Assembly (NCBI RefSeq): GCF_000524195.1
Contig: NW_020170385.1
Location: forward strand, 1,319,898-1,383,897
Source: Echinococcus granulosus
Lineage: Eukaryota; Platyhelminthes; Cestoda; Cyclophyllidea; Taeniidae
Direction: 5' to 3'
Length of the DNA stretch: 64,000 nt
Below, in pieces: positions 1 to 14,000 of this stretch. Within the stretch, counting starts at the first letter, position 1. Each line of letters starts with the position of its first letter. Position numbers and translations under genes: made by a program. The notes beneath the pieces were generated by a model that made no database searches, was not told where the DNA came from, and was given only the letters and a program-made list of their open reading frames with translations.

Positions 1-72
1 CTTCTCCTTTTTGGACCCATTTTCCTTTGATTTCTTCGTACCCTCTTTGTCTTGCTTAGTTTGTTTCGTCAT
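1..72 (-). CDS. First coding exon of an unidentified Lys-rich protein, cut by the window edge
   Basis: Read on the minus strand, an ATG at 72 opens a frame that stays open to base 1 (24 codons). It begins MTKQTKQDKEGTKK and continues with Lys, Ser, Glu and Asn, a composition typical of a disordered, charged N-terminus and unlike the surrounding AT-rich DNA. There is no stop or clear donor before the edge, so the rest of the gene lies to the left. The product cannot be named from this stretch. A chance open frame of 24 codons is possible, but the Lys/Glu bias argues for a real exon. Confidence 0.4.
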   Translation of the reverse strand, partial: MTKQTKQDKEGTKKSKENGSKKEK

Positions 73-1229
73 ATATGATAGCCGCCAACTGCTGCAGACA
101 GAAATGAGGCTGTCGATGACAGTTTATTTGAAGGTAACTGCATTAACTCTAGGTCAAGGCCCAATCAGAAATAGCCTAGATTACCGTGATTGGCGCATGA
201 ACTAACCAAATGGTGATTGCAGCCTTGTAAATGCGTAAGCATGATGATAAAACGAAAAAGTGAGAATTTTGATGTTACGCACAAGAATAATGAAAGTGTA
301 CGTCATTTTTAATATTATGCGAAAGAGGAGTTATTAGAGTTAGAACAAATAAATTTCCATTTAGAGATCCTTGTAATCAAAATAATTCCATAAACTTAAC
401 CGAAGAGGCCTAGAAAAATTTGTTCTAAAAGCATGAGAAGGTAAACGCCTTAATGACATCCCAAATCCTAGTACTTTTATGGAAACCATTTTACTCCCAA
501 AAAATACCCTTGGTTTCTTGCCACTTCCAATGCTTCAGTAAGGTTACTCCAACACATTAACAGGACTTTATCAGAATAAACAACAACAGCTTAAGGAACT
601 CTAAAAAACAAATCATTTGTGATGGCCTTAGTCCTGTTTAACGGGATGCCTGCGCGGCTCGTACCACCAGCTGTGCTTGTTTTGGATTATTGTCACCTCA
701 GAGAAGAGTCAAGACGCCGCACAGCCAATTAAAAAATACATCAAACCACAAAGCAACAACTTTTACAAATTTTACTCTACTGAGTCACAGGACCCACATA
801 CCATGGTATATTACGGGTATGTAGTCACATTAAAAATACTTTTTATCCCCGAATTTTCCACTCTTAATATTTATCGTCCACCACAGTAAAAGGTGTACAT
901 AAGTCTCTACAACTTTTATCGAATACCACCAAACAACGGTAAAGAGCAAGCTTAACGAGGCCAAAAGTAGTCTTTGAACAGAATTTCTGCTTTACATTAA
1001 TGTTACATGAAAAAACAGTCTTTCTAGAAAACGATGAAATTAAAAAGAGGATACAAAATTTGAAGTTCCATTCCAATAAATTGCCTATACGTAAGGTGTA
1101 AAAATCGTTTAGTTCTTTCAAAAACAATCGGCAGATATAATAATATATTGTAAATGACAATGCGCACAATAAATTAGTTGTTTGTTTAACTGTCACGTGG
1201 CCTGGCATCTAGCCCATGCCAGAAACACC

Positions 1230-1329
1230 NNNNNNNNNNNNNNNNNNNNNNNNNNNNNNNNNNNNNNNNNNNNNNNNNNNNNNNNNNNNNNNNNNNNNNN
1301 NNNNNNNNNNNNNNNNNNNNNNNNNNNNN
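1230..1329. other. Assembly gap (100 N)
   Basis: A run of exactly 100 N. The round length suggests a scaffold join of unknown true size. The 5' flank or upstream exons of the TRABD gene could be missing here. Confidence 0.99.
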
Positions 1330-1743
1330 CATAAATAGCTCTAAACAGAATTATAAGTCTTCCAATGGTAAGATATGTAATGTGATATTCATACAGCCAA
1401 GGCGACTATGAAGCCTTACGACAAAAATGTGCAAGCACTGGTAAGATTGTGATTATTTGTTTGTGATAATACAGTTTGGTAATAATACTGGTTATTCGGA
1501 ACTTTATTATACGAAAGTGGGGCATATTATGCTAATCTTCCATACTTACTAAAAATGCCTTGAGATAAAGTGTACTTGCTTTATGAAGCTTAACGAACCA
1601 CTTGTTTTGACTGATGTTAAATGAAAGTAATTAGTTGTTTCCAGATCCTTCAGCTTCATAAGGTTGAGTTTTTCATTGGTAGATAATTAAGCGCGTAGAC
1701 AGGCTGAAGTAACACGCGTTGTCGTTTGACCTTAATTGTCACT

Positions 1744-4282
1744 ATGGCCATTGACACGCCACAGATGAATGCTTATGCGGCTTGTTCAGATTCAGAGGGA
1801 ACGGGAGATAGTTATGAAATGAATGCCATTAGTTCATTTTTGGAATGCGTCCAGATCGTGAGGCGAACTCCTTTCGAGTTGCCTAAGACGGTTTCCTTAA
1901 TAGAATGTTCTAACGGCACAAAAGTATACTTGGTAGGAACGGCTCACTTTAGCAAAGAAAGCATTGCGGATGTTCGTTTTGTATGAACTGGTCATTTCGT
2001 GAGTGTTATAAATGGTTTAGATAATGGAAAAGACTCTTCCTGACTTTGTGGTTGTTGAGTTGTGTAGGAATCGAAGTCATTCCATGCTTCTATCTGAAGA
2101 CGATATTAAAAGGCAAATTCGGGAAAACAGCCTGGTTGACTACGTGAGAAATGTGAGTCCGGTTGTTGGGTAATGATGTCGTAAAGGTTTCTCTATTTGA
2201 ATGTGTTTGGCGGTACATTAGCAAGTAAGTTATCACAGGAACATTCTGCCGGGCGCCAAATTTCATGCGTAGAAGGCAGTTTCCAATTTGTTGCATTCTC
2301 CTACATAGGTTATTGGTTTTATACAGGGATATGGCTAGTTTTTTGTGGGCTTATGCTACTGACTTATGTTATTGCTCCTGATCAGAAATGCGTTACTTTC
2401 TGAAGAGCATGTTTATGCTGCTTCTCATAAAAAATGCTTCTAGATGGGTGTATCAAACGGCGTTTTGCAATATCTTTTGCTTCGGTTTACAAAGTATATA
2501 ATGGAGCAAATTGGAATGGCACCTGGAGGTGAATTTCGTGCTGCGTTTCAGGAAGTAAGGGCACTATTGTAGTTGCGTCTATCAAATTGGAAATACCGAC
2601 ATAAAATTGAAATATCTTACTTAGGCGTCTAAGCAAGCCCACTGTCATCTCATTCTCGGGGATCGGCCAATTAAAGTAACCCTTCAGAGGGCAATGGATG
2701 CACTGGGGTTATGGCAGAAAACGAGGTTTTTCTTCTCTTTGTTATTCGGCTTCGAGGAAATAACGTATGTGTTATTTGTGATGTTCCATTATTATGTTAT
2801 AAGCCATCGACCATTTGTGTTCTTGCTGGTTGTGCACGCGTGCCTTTTTTCAACCTTTGAAACTGTAGCTTTTGTTCTTATTCCTCTCATGTACTTATCA
2901 CTACTGGCTTAGTAGACGTCAACTGCTAACGCTTGTGAGTTCTTCACTCTATTAGATTAATATATGTCACTTTTTTAATGAAACTAACAGATGCAGCAAG
3001 TTTACATTCGGCATTTTATCCACTTATCTTCCTTACACTAGCCCCGAGGATGTTGAAGAAATGAAAAGTGAGGACCTCCTGGAGCAGTTGATTAAGGCAT
3101 TGGCTGGTGACTACCCCGAGTTGACACGCATTATTCTGGAGGAACGGGATCTCTACCTAGCCCGGTCAATTTGGGAGGTGTGCGGTTTGCCGTCTGAAGA
3201 GCCAGGACATGATGCGAACCGAAGGGGGGAGGAAGTAGATGTTGAAGAGGATGAGGAGGAAAAGGGGGCAGAGGTTCGTCAGCGGCAGGAGCATGACCAG
3301 AAGCGGAGGGAGTCAGACAAGAGGAGCGAAAATTCGACGGTGGAGGTTCTGTTAGATCCCGAAGAACACCCCCATCTCCTCCGCCAGTGCTGCTGCTGGT
3401 GCCCCGAGTGGCCTGGGCTAGATGTATTGCCCCGTGTTGTCGTAGCAGTTGTCGGGATTGGCCATGTGGCTGGCATCAGGAAGGCCTGGAATCATGCTGC
3501 CACCATCGATAAAGCTGAACTCAGAAGGTTTTACAATGCATTTTTCATATGCACACTGTTTCATTTTTGAGTTTAATTGTTAGATCCTGCTAAATTTTAG
3601 AACTATTTGGTCGAAAGGGGTCGCTAAACACACAAATTGAATTTGTTTTAGGTCCAAATCACATGGGATTGGGTATATTTTTGTAGAATTTTTACCTATT
3701 TTAGTTAGCTTAATGCCGTTGAACGGTGGGGGTGATTTATTTCGCACTCATTTGGTGTTCATGTCGAAGTTGTACTGTCGTGAGGAATGGGGTTTTAAAG
3801 GGCGCTCTTTTGGACATATTCATTCTATTATCTCCTGATTATTTGAATTATTAGAAATGCAATTGTACACCTTAAGACATTTTTAGTTTGTGTTCAAAAT
3901 CGAAGTCACTAACACAGAAGGACTCTCCTCCCTTCTATGTCATCAAAGTATGCTTCATCAAGAGGCGGTAATTTACGCTACTTTAGTAATTGTATCTGTT
4001 TCGATTTGGGGGTTGGTGTGTTTAATCCACCGTCTGCTCGAATGGCGTATAAAATCCCTTCCGAGAAAAAGGTTTTATATCTGCCTTACCAGGAAGCATT
4101 TTATCTGTTGTAGGGTGAAACCGGCATCTCGATCATGGGTTGTAGTTCGTTGGGCTTCTCGAGCGCTTATCCTCTCTGTCTCTGGTCTTGCTGCATACTG
4201 GGTATTACATGGTGTTTACCAGGCTGGTCGCCACATTTTTCAAGGCACCCTTTACCTGTATTCGAAATTCATGCTGTCCTGA
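1744..4282 (+). CDS. TRABD: TraB domain-containing protein (TRABD), six exons
   Basis: TraB/PrgY family, TIKI-like fold, predicted membrane-anchored protease-like protein. Exons 1744-1980, 2021-2152, 2444-2554, 2625-2764, 3042-3527, 3949-4282 join in phase to 479 aa. Family motifs appear in order: GTAHFSKES (first GxxH), VVVELCRNR, GMAPGGEFRAAF, LGDRPIKVT with RA, DLLEQ, and VVGIGHVAGI (second GxxH). The two GxxH motifs and the ELC..R segment are the conserved site of the family. Two hydrophobic segments near the C-terminus (VIYATLVIVSVSIWGL and ALILSVSGLAAYWV) would be membrane helices. Exon 5 carries an Asp/Glu/Arg/Gln-rich insert of about 60 residues, explaining a length above that I recall for the human protein. 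Intron 1 is only 40 nt. The start is the first in-frame ATG; the 5' part of the last exon is the least certain join. Confidence 0.93.
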
Positions 4283-5128
4283 TGCCGCAGTCTGCTGTCT
4301 GGCCCATTACTGTAATTCTCCCTAATTGCCCTCAACATTTACTACATGTGTGTATCTGATCTGCTTCTTTTTAATTGGTTTCGAAGATATTCACTGGCGT
4401 ATTATTCCGAACATTCCAGACCTATATTGATGTTTATTAAAGACACTGCGGGTCTCAATATATACCTAACGCGTCCCCAGTTGTTATTCACCGGTGATGG
4501 TACGTGCCAAACGGGGAAGGCACTTTATTGACGTGATTACCTGTGAAAAAAAAGGTTTAATAGTGCCGGCAACGCGGTTATTTCTGAATTACAGGGGTAT
4601 TCAAATCTGTTTTGGTTTCAGACCCATAAGGTAAATAGAACTTTGCGACTTAATATGTGGACTGTGTAAACACCTAAGCAGACGATGGCTTACTGGGAGC
4701 TACAGAGCTGTTGGTAGGTTGATCGAAGTGATGCTGTCATTTGATATGTCCCTGGGGGCTCAAGTTTGGCCGCGCTCTTGGTTCATGTTATCCGAGATCA
4801 GTAGAACACAATGGGAACCTGGCATTTCGCTGGACTCTGGTTACTGTTACCACCTTTTAATTAGCAACAGTTGTTTGCATTATCACTGCGATTTGTTTCA
4901 CAGTAATCATTTCCAACGGTGAGTTTCACAAGGATTTAAATTCTCATCCAACGCGTCACCTTAAGATTACACATTTTCAGATGTAGGTAGAATTCAAATA
5001 CCTTTGTATGCGGGAGTGTCTAAAGTGTTATAAATCAAAGGTTCCTCATCGTCAAATATTCCTACTACAAAGTGATATGCGAAGAGACGCGAACTCTTCA
5101 AATTGACTTGACAAGCAGCGAGATTGTG
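4283..5128. other. Convergent intergenic region between TRABD and the LRR gene
   Basis: This 846-bp stretch separates two 3' ends. It holds short open frames on both strands with no family motif or credible splice context. I see no canonical AATAAA close to the TRABD stop. Confidence 0.6.
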
Positions 5129-8044
5129 CTATTTCCCGCCTCGCTTCTTCTTTCCCTTGGGTTTGGGAGCCAACTTGCGAATCATGTCGTAGGTGTCCTG
5201 ATTAATGAGGTGGGTGACGCGCAGACCGATGCGTGGAAGGTTGTTGTCTTTTCGCGCCAGAATGCCCTCCAGAACGATGCGGCCCGCCACTTGCCCGATA
5301 TCATTGCCAAAAATATCGATCTCCTGCAGATCCTTTGAATATGCTATTATGCTGGAATGAAATGCAGAAAATGTATCGAAAAGATGTTGATATTTTTGTT
5401 CGCACTTTTAGTAGAATTGTTGCATCCTGGTAATCAGAATATTTTTGTCTTAGACTAGTAAATGCGGGTGCATATGTGTGTGACGCCATTAAAAACCACC
5501 TTCTACATGAGCTCTAGTACGCTCTCAGCAGCTCTCAGAAGCATGCTATCTAGAAACCCGCAAAGACATTTAGTCAGGCTGTCGGGCTTCAATGGGTAAT
5601 AATGGAGCACACAATAAACTCTACTTGACAATTAAGACGTTCTATTGAAAGTGCTTCGAACCAGAACGACTTGGCTTCAAATGATATAAATTAAAAATTT
5701 TCCCATAATATCTTCTCTCCAATAAGTGATGTAATATGACATTCATTCGAGGTTGGATAGTTTTATATCAACTTGCGTTTTTAATAGCTGCATGCAGCGA
5801 GCTGGAGCGAAACTGCCTCCTCGACCGATGCTGTTAATGCTGTTCTCCGCCATATGGAGATGGGTGATTTGCGGTCCACATGGTGGCATTTTAGCACTTT
5901 TTCTCTTATTTTTTCCTACAAAAACGACCCGTGTTTATTTATGGTTTCGAAATCGTTGTTCTAAATTTACAGGTACATTTAGAAGTGTATTTACATACGT
6001 ACGTGTTTATAATCGATGCGGTATGGAACTTACCATTTCATTAACTTACATAAAACCAAATAAAATAATTACCTTTGCCAAGAGTTTGCCTTTTCCTACT
6101 AGCGCTAACGTTTGTGTTCGCTTCGTTTTTCTGAATGTAGGCATTCACAGACACACTTTCTGGATTCACGTCACTGACCGTGCTTGGATCCTCAGCAGTG
6201 TGCGTCTCTGATTCCGCTAGAGGAGCATCTAGGTCAATTCGTTTTCTTCCAGCTTTAAAAGAGCAAATCAAGCCAATAATTTTGATTCTCGAATACCCAA
6301 ATATTTTTGAATTTAAAAAGCCCACCTGAGATTAAATAAAGTGATTAGGCCATATTAGTTCAAAATTACTGTTTTTCATTCATGGTTAATCAGAAATACC
6401 ATAAACAATCGGTTATCTTTTCTTTTGTAAGGCAATCAAATCTTGGGGAAATCAGTCCAAAATGGTAGAAGCAGCATCGCCTTATATCAATACCCGATGT
6501 ACTGAAACACACATGCTCAAAACAAGACTTACTCTGAGCTTGGGCTACTGCGACGGCCATCCTTTCGGCCTTTAGTCTCTCGCGCTCCTTCCCCTCCAAA
6601 TATGCCGCCTCGGCCAACTGTGTGAGCAGAGCAGTTGCGCCTTCGGCCTCCAAGTTATTTCCGTCCAAAAAAAGCTCCCTTTGTTTCACAATCATAACTT
6701 TAGATAAAATCTTCGATCACTTTATTTTATATCGACTATTCCGAAAAAATAGCTACGAAAAGGATTTAATGTACTACATTTAAATACTAGGTAATAATGG
6801 AGTAGGGTTTGACAGAAGTGCATTTCAATTACGATCAGAAGAAAATTGAGTTAGCCAACTAACAGAATATAGCAAGAGTAGGTAAAGCAAATTTTCTCTG
6901 CATAAAACATATTCCTTTTCTCTTTTTATTCCAGAGAGAACTTACGTCACCTTTCTCAAATATCTAAGCAAGAAACTCTCAGATGAAGGAAATAATCTTA
7001 AGCCGCTTATTTTAAAAGCAAACAAAGTAATGGCATTGTTATGTACAATGCTGTAGCCTTACCTGATTGAGGTCTCAGCTACAAGATTACCCAGCCAAAT
7101 GCCGCTTTGCTTGTTAAGACCACAGAAGCAAACACTTAACCGAACGAGCCAACGACATGATTTCAGTCCTTCGCAAAGTGTGTAACACCCAGAATCTCCA
7201 AATCTATATGCTTTTCAAGCAAAAGGTCCAGACTCACTCATTGAAATCAAGGATCAAATCTCGTAGTGTTTTTGTATAGTTGACATTTGGAGCAAATGCA
7301 TCAATGGCCTTTTGATTGATAAAACAGTCAATTAGCTCAATATAGGACAACTCATAGCTTCCTTTGGCAACCATACTTCCCTTCCATATATGCAAATTGG
7401 CTACATTAACTTTCTTACCAAGCATAACATATCACTATATTCTAGGTAGACGCCCCAAACATAAAGCTCTTTTATTTGCAAGTAGCGATTGTTCCTCAGA
7501 GCGTCGATAAGAGGCAGAAGACGCACCAGTGGCTTTTCTCCCTTAAGGCCCTTTTTGATTTTACCTTTTTTCTTCGGTTGTGCCTCTTCATGACCATGTT
7601 CAAACCATTCCACGAACTTCTTATCATCCCAGTACTCAATATTTCGCCGATCCTTGGGATCCATTACAAACTATCACAGTCGAATAATTGCAGTAATACT
7701 AGTACACGTACCGTCTTGATAACAATCTCCTCTGAAATACCCCATCTTAGAGTTTCCTTAATTTTTGGACACATCGAACAGTTAAACTCATTACATATTC
7801 GCTCATAGTCTTTGTAAACCGACTTTAGAAGTTTTACCAAGGGGCTATCTGGCTGCAGGTCGAATTATGAATAGACGAAAACCAACCTTATTTGATTTAA
7901 CAGGTTTTGGCCGTGTTTTAGTCCCCTATAAAGAAATTCAAAAGCAGTACGTTAAGTTAGAATTAAACGCTAGAATACTTCAAGAGAGGAATATTCACCA
8001 ATAAAGCCCAGGGAAATAAATGCCACTATTTGTCGTAATGCCAT
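5129..8044 (-). CDS. RNI-type leucine-rich repeat protein, nine or more exons
   Basis: Exons 7925-7887, 7852-7712, 7670-7436, 7400-7238, 7203-7063, 6678-6533, 6252-6073, 5915-5773 and 5332-5129 join in phase to at least 463 aa ending in a Lys-rich tail (KPKGKKKRGGK). Repeats of 28-30 residues carry the ribonuclease-inhibitor pattern: IKELYVWG, LSYIELIDC, LRDLILDFNEFGDSG, LVRLSVCFCGLN, IRELFLDGNNLEAEG, ITHLHMAENSINSIG and LQEIDIFGNDIG. A charged linker (KERERLKAERM, then an acidic Ser/Thr stretch) splits the repeats after the fifth. The N-terminal part has a basic KKKGKIKKG run. Such proteins are scaffolds; partners cannot be read. Four introns are 34, 41, 35 and 34 nt. The 5' exon is tentative: ATG at 8044 with donor after 8027 keeps phase; another ATG at 8066 does not. 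Confidence 0.85.
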
Positions 8045-8066
8045 CAGTAGGATCCCTAAAAGTCAT

Positions 8067-11000
8067 ACTAAAAGTTGCTATCAAGTTCTGAAAAGACTAC
8101 AACTTTTTTTGGGCAGTTCTACGTTAATTCCCACCGATGTGGAAAAGTTAGCATACCTCCCAATTACAAGGGTTTACAAGCACTACACGTGCAACGAAGA
8201 CCCGCGTTATTACAAAGAATTAAAAGAAATATTTTAATACCAAATCTCACGGTTTAAAATAATCTCAGCCAATGTATCACCGGACATACTTACATAGATG
8301 CTATATGCCACGTATATACGACGTAGTTATCTAACTTTAGCCAATGCTGTTGCATAAAACGTAAATAAGACTATCAACTTTATACGACAAATCTTAAAAT
8401 GTCATTGGATTTTAGCAAAATGCCTGTTATTGCGCAGAACTTGAAGTTATATTGAAATTGTGACTAAAATTTATTTTGCCTATCGCACCATAGTTCCTAA
8501 GTCACCTCAAGGTCATCAGCAAGTGGAAGCAGAATAACGAGATTAATTTAATACTTCATGGTAATCAACTTAAGTAATAAGCAGCAACTTTTTAAAGGGC
8601 CAAAGTGATTTTTTGATATTTGACTTTTCCTGTTTCAAGTCATCGCTTTGGCGACTTCTTAAAGTGCTTAAAACGATTAGTATTTGTAGTTAACATTAAG
8701 AGTTGACCATATTTAGAATGTATATAAAAATTTTCAAACCTTCTGAAGTATTTTTTAAGAGGAGTGATGTTTTCTTAAAGCTGGAAAGTCAGTCCATTAT
8801 CTGTATTTTCCATATCCATACCATAAATCTGCACCAACAGGCAAAAGACGGTGTTGCCTGTCGCATCTTAGTAGTGGAAATTGATCTTTAATCAACAAAA
8901 AGCAATACACACAGCTGCGTGGCTCTAGGTTCATGGCAAGCTGGTCTAGGGCATGCTGGTTATCGGTACCAGCATGTTTACAACACGGTAACCCGTCACT
9001 TGGCGTCCTGACTTCAATCATAACCATTAACAGCAGAATTGCACACCAAAGGTTCAAGATTAATGTGACATATTTCGTAGTTTTGTAACAGCCGCACGGG
9101 ACCTAGCTCTATTGTGGGTATAGAACACCTTGATAATGCGGGTCAAACAAATAAATATGCCAAAGCGGCATCGCACCATTGACCTTGGAATATGTCCACA
9201 TTTATTGCCTGATTTTAATTGTGTATATCTTCGTTAAGACACCTTAAAATTGTTTATGTTAAATTCATTGCACATGAGACGCCTAAACAACCTACTTAAT
9301 TCCACCTAGGTATACAAATGTACATATATGTACATATATACCTACAGAGGTTACTCGACCCGACAATCAGGCAACCAAAGTGATTTCCATGAAAAGTAAA
9401 TGTTGAAAATAGTATGAATCTCTAAAATTAATCCTTTTTCTTATCGATTCCCTAAAAGGAAACTTCAATGCGTCCCAATTTTTATACAAGCATACTGTCA
9501 CAAAAATGGTGGATTTAATCATTAAGATTCAAAATATAAAGCAAAAATATTGTCCTTCCTTTTGCTTCCAATTTTCATAAATAACTTTCTTCACTCACGG
9601 AACCATCACGGTCCAAGCTACAAGGTTCAGAGTTTCCTAATGGTCATTTTATTGATGTCAATTTAAACTCATGATTTGTCGCATGGCTAACTCTTAAATG
9701 CTATACCAATTATTTCTAAGCTCGCAATTTTAATGCTTTGAAAATGTATCTAATTGCATATGGTGAACAATATTTAGGAAGCTGGGGCTTCGTACTATTC
9801 AGTCGAGCCGTTCTGCCCTCTATTCTGTAAAGAATCATTGGGTAAATTGTGATAATCATTCACTATGCCTACAAATTTGTTTTCTCTCACCTGTCTAGTT
9901 GCATACACATGTTAGGTTAAGGGTTATGCCAAAGAGTGTTCGATTGTCCTTGATGTTGAAGTGTGGGGAGTTGTGTGAGGATAAAAGCAAATGGGGGAAC
10001 AAACGAAATGTAGGAATAATATAAGTGCAGGCCTCGTTGAGAAAACACTTCAATTCTTATTCCATCGGTAAGTCCTCCCATATTAGTGCACACGCATCTT
10101 CGAATTTAATTGCTACTTATCTTTTGTGGTCAAAATGTATCAAATGCACACATCGTAAACAGAAATAAAGTGGTGAAGCACAAATACCAAGGTACAGAGA
10201 ACTATGTTCAAAATATATGTACCACCATTAGCAACACGCAGGAGTCATCTTTTAGTAAATAGCGATATATTCCACGAGGCAGCGAGACAAAGCTGCAATG
10301 TGTGCTGCGTATTGCTGGTGTATATTAGCCTAGATCTAAATTATGGTGTTTTGTGAAATCTCAATGATTTGATTTGATTGGACTCCATTTGCGTCATACG
10401 CAGTTCTTTCACGAGGGATTAAATAATGACGATTGCACAAGCACATAACAACGCTCATCAGTCGTGCTACAGAACCTGAGTGAAAACCAAGAGCTTCTTC
10501 ACGTCGAACTACAGCCAATTACCTCAGTGTGTGAAGAAAATTTGGTCATGACGATGATGTGAATACCAATATTTCATGACACGGACATAATGATTATAAG
10601 ACTAGCGAATGCCGGGAATTTGTCAGAATAGGCCGCTCTTTAAGAAAGGTATCCATCAACGTATGTTAAAATTTAACAAAACTTGAAAGAATTTGAAAAA
10701 AAATGCACTGGCTGCAAATGTGTTTATTAGGTTTCAATAATTTTGACATAATTTGTAGGTTTTTTTCCCCTTGTTGCCTCGAAAATAAATACCTTAGTCT
10801 ATCACCCTTACCATTTGGGCGGAAATTACCCTTACTGCCAGGACCTGGCTAAAAAGCAGGCGTCTTGATACTCAGCCCTGCACCCTCAATCCGGTAATGA
10901 GACAGAGTACTAAGCATGAGCGTTTGAAGAGATTCACCAGCGCGCGTTAATTAGATGCAAAAAACGCTTCGAATGTGTACACAGTTCATTTGCATATCCA

Positions 11001-14000
11001 ACCCACCTCTACCCTAATCAAACGCAGACTATTTCGTACAAATATCAGATGGCCATCTCTGTACTACATTAAGTATGTGTCTGAATACTTTGCTTCAGTT
11101 TGTTTAAGTAACTTTACGGATAGCTTTGCAGCGATTAGCCATTCATTCATCCTATGATTGAAGGTTCACAATGAAGGGCAATCTAACTGACTTGTGGGAG
11201 TTGACACTAATATCCAATGAATACAGGACTATACTTCAAATCAAACAATATGTGCTGCTTTTAAACAATTTAAAGGGCTTTAACATAATAGCTATTCGGC
11301 GAACTTATAAAGGGCTCTTAGTTATAGGTTCGGTTATCCGAATATAAAAGCCTAAATTGAACCTGGCACCATCAAAATCTACAAATCGGTCTATTTAATC
11401 TATTCGAGTTAAGTATCATGCACTGAAGTGCTGTTTAAAACAACTTTTAATCGGTATTTTTTGCTATTGGCTAGGTTTTCCTTCCCTGCGACATCTAAGC
11501 CAGTAGTGCACAAACAACTTAAATGCTGTCAATGCAGAATCAAAATAAAACTCCACCTGATTTTTCGCCAACCCGGTGAAAGTAAATGATGATTTATGGT
11601 TTCAGATCTGAAACTACATTTGTAAACATATTGTGTCTGTTTATTGATATGATTGGGTCTCTATTCGCAGGCCATGAATCAAATTGATTAAAGACGTCTG
11701 GAAGAGGCATCCATTAAAGCAACCACCAAGGTAGATTGTAAGTTTGCGTGTCATTGTTTATATATACTTGAGTGATGGACCAAACAGTAATTACATGGGT
11801 TTCTAAGGACAAATGTGAACAGTTGCGTCATTAGATCTTGTGCAATTGCACCACAAGAAACAGCCTAATAGATGCACCAAATACCGATTTAAATCTTACA
11901 ATCCACAAAAATTATTTGAGGAATCCAAGTCGGTGAAGTAATTTCAAATGACTTCCAAAATGGTTTTGTAAATTTTGTCAGACCATGCTGATCAGAGGAC
12001 ATCACTTTACAGCGCAATGCTGGGCAGAAGTTGGGAAACACTTCGGATTTTGATATTCCATTTAAAGATGTATTAGTCATTGCAGCTGCCGAAACTTCAC
12101 TGCATAAAGCGCAGTTAATGTATTTCCTTAGACTTACACCATTTCATCATTCTGGTTGGGCATTTCGTTTGCCTATCACATGATCTAATTGTGGCATGCA
12201 TGAATCACCGTCTGATTATCATAAAATCATATTTTTAAAGGAACAAAACAAATCACATAATTAATTAAGAGATTATGAATTGTTTGTATAATTATTTGTA
12301 ATTACGAAGGTAATGTAAGTTAGAATTTATTACCAAATGGGCCAAGATTTGTGGTATCTAACAGCGTACTAGCGGACAATATTCTCAACCCTTGTCAACT
12401 TATGGATTTTCAAACCTAAAATAGTATTTCTAGTGTGTAAAGGTATTGCAGCAGAGCTTAAATAGAGATCATTTATGCGCTTTGGTGGCATCAGAATAAA
12501 AAAAAATAACAAAACAGCACTGGATAAATACCAGGAGAGAGCTAACGTCTGCATAATCAAATATTATCCAGAATTTAGCACATAAAATGCATAGGTTGTG
12601 CTCACCGCTCCTACCTTTTTATTTATACCTTCACGATCAATCTATGGTTAATATTTGTGCGAGTCGAGCACAGCTAGGTCGCGACGATCCACGTTCTCGT
12701 GAGTTTCACGTATGGGGAATCGCGACAGTAGAACGATGATATATATATAAAAAACATTTAGATTACCAGTATTAGAACTTATAAAACACATCAAAATTTC
12801 AATTTCTTCACTTAATATCAGCAACGATACTTTCCTGAAATGATAACTTTCGCATTCTGACGCCTAAAATCTCAGGAGGAATTGATTCCTTCGATCAAGC
12901 CTTGACCGTTTTTGCATTCCCTTCATTAACAGTCACAGTTAGAATTTTGCTTTTCAGAGTAAATTCTGGTCAAGTATGCAACAAAAATGCATGCTCTACT
13001 CTGTAAATAAGGAGCGAAGTCCTTACCATAAAAGGCTGTATTTTGTGACAAGTCATCCACATGTTATAAGCCTTGGTGATCCTACTGGGAGCCAAAATTG
13101 ACATCATCATGAAGTCGTAATGTTGTCAACACCTTTTTGCCTTATTCTCATAAGGTTGTTACACGCGACATTAGATTTAGCAGGTTATGGGGGTTGGACA
13201 ATTTTCGTCTCGAAATACAAATGATGCAGGTTTGAAGGACTCATATGGACAAACCTTGATAAAGATGCGCGATTTAGTTCGAACTATTAGCGATTGATGA
13301 GGTTTTATGGGACCTTATTAAGTTAATTGTACTTGGACAAAGTGCTCAATTTTAACGATAAAACGAAATTCTGCGGACTTGATCCTTTTCCATAAAATAA
13401 TGGATGTGCGATGCCGCTGAGAAAAAAGAGTGCCTGAAGTGGTTCACCTTTAAAATTTACAGACATTTACAGCGTTTCCTTCCCAGTTTGGCGAAGTCGT
13501 ACACAAAGACCCAAAGCATTTCTATCTCGAGCGTCTATCTCGTACCGACTGAACTGGAACATTCCCACAAGTTCAGAATGCTTAAGTACATGCTCTTGCA
13601 AATTAGGCATAAGCCGAAAAATTACATGAGGTCATGGTGAAGTCCGCTAAAATTTGCCCTAGCTACCTTTCATTTTACCACTAAAGCAAAATTAATCACT
13701 AACGCAATTGATGCTTCTGTGATGCCCAGGGTTTAAATAGCGTGTTTACATTGACTTTAAAAGCTTATTTACACTAACTTGAGCGTCAATCTTAGAATGC
13801 ATGATAATGGCAAATGATCACCTTGTTTCGAATCGAAATAGCCACGAAAAGATTCTCGTTAAACAAAAAGGCAAACTTCGTTCGGGAGTGTAAATCAGCG
13901 AAAGGTTGAAATAATCGGTTTAAACGGGCTGCTGATTTTAGCATTCTCGAATTTAAACTGTTAAAGCACAGCAAACATAACACGTTTTACTAAGTCAAGC

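Noticed and set aside
8796..9107. A Cys-containing minus-strand frame resembling a secreted peptide precursor
   Set aside because: No ATG before the hydrophobic segment and no convincing cleavage or amidation pattern; not listed as a gene.
9300..9350. The palindrome TGTACATATATGTACA as a regulatory site or transposon end
   Set aside because: Short AT-rich palindromes are expected by chance in this composition, and no terminal repeat partner or target duplication was seen.
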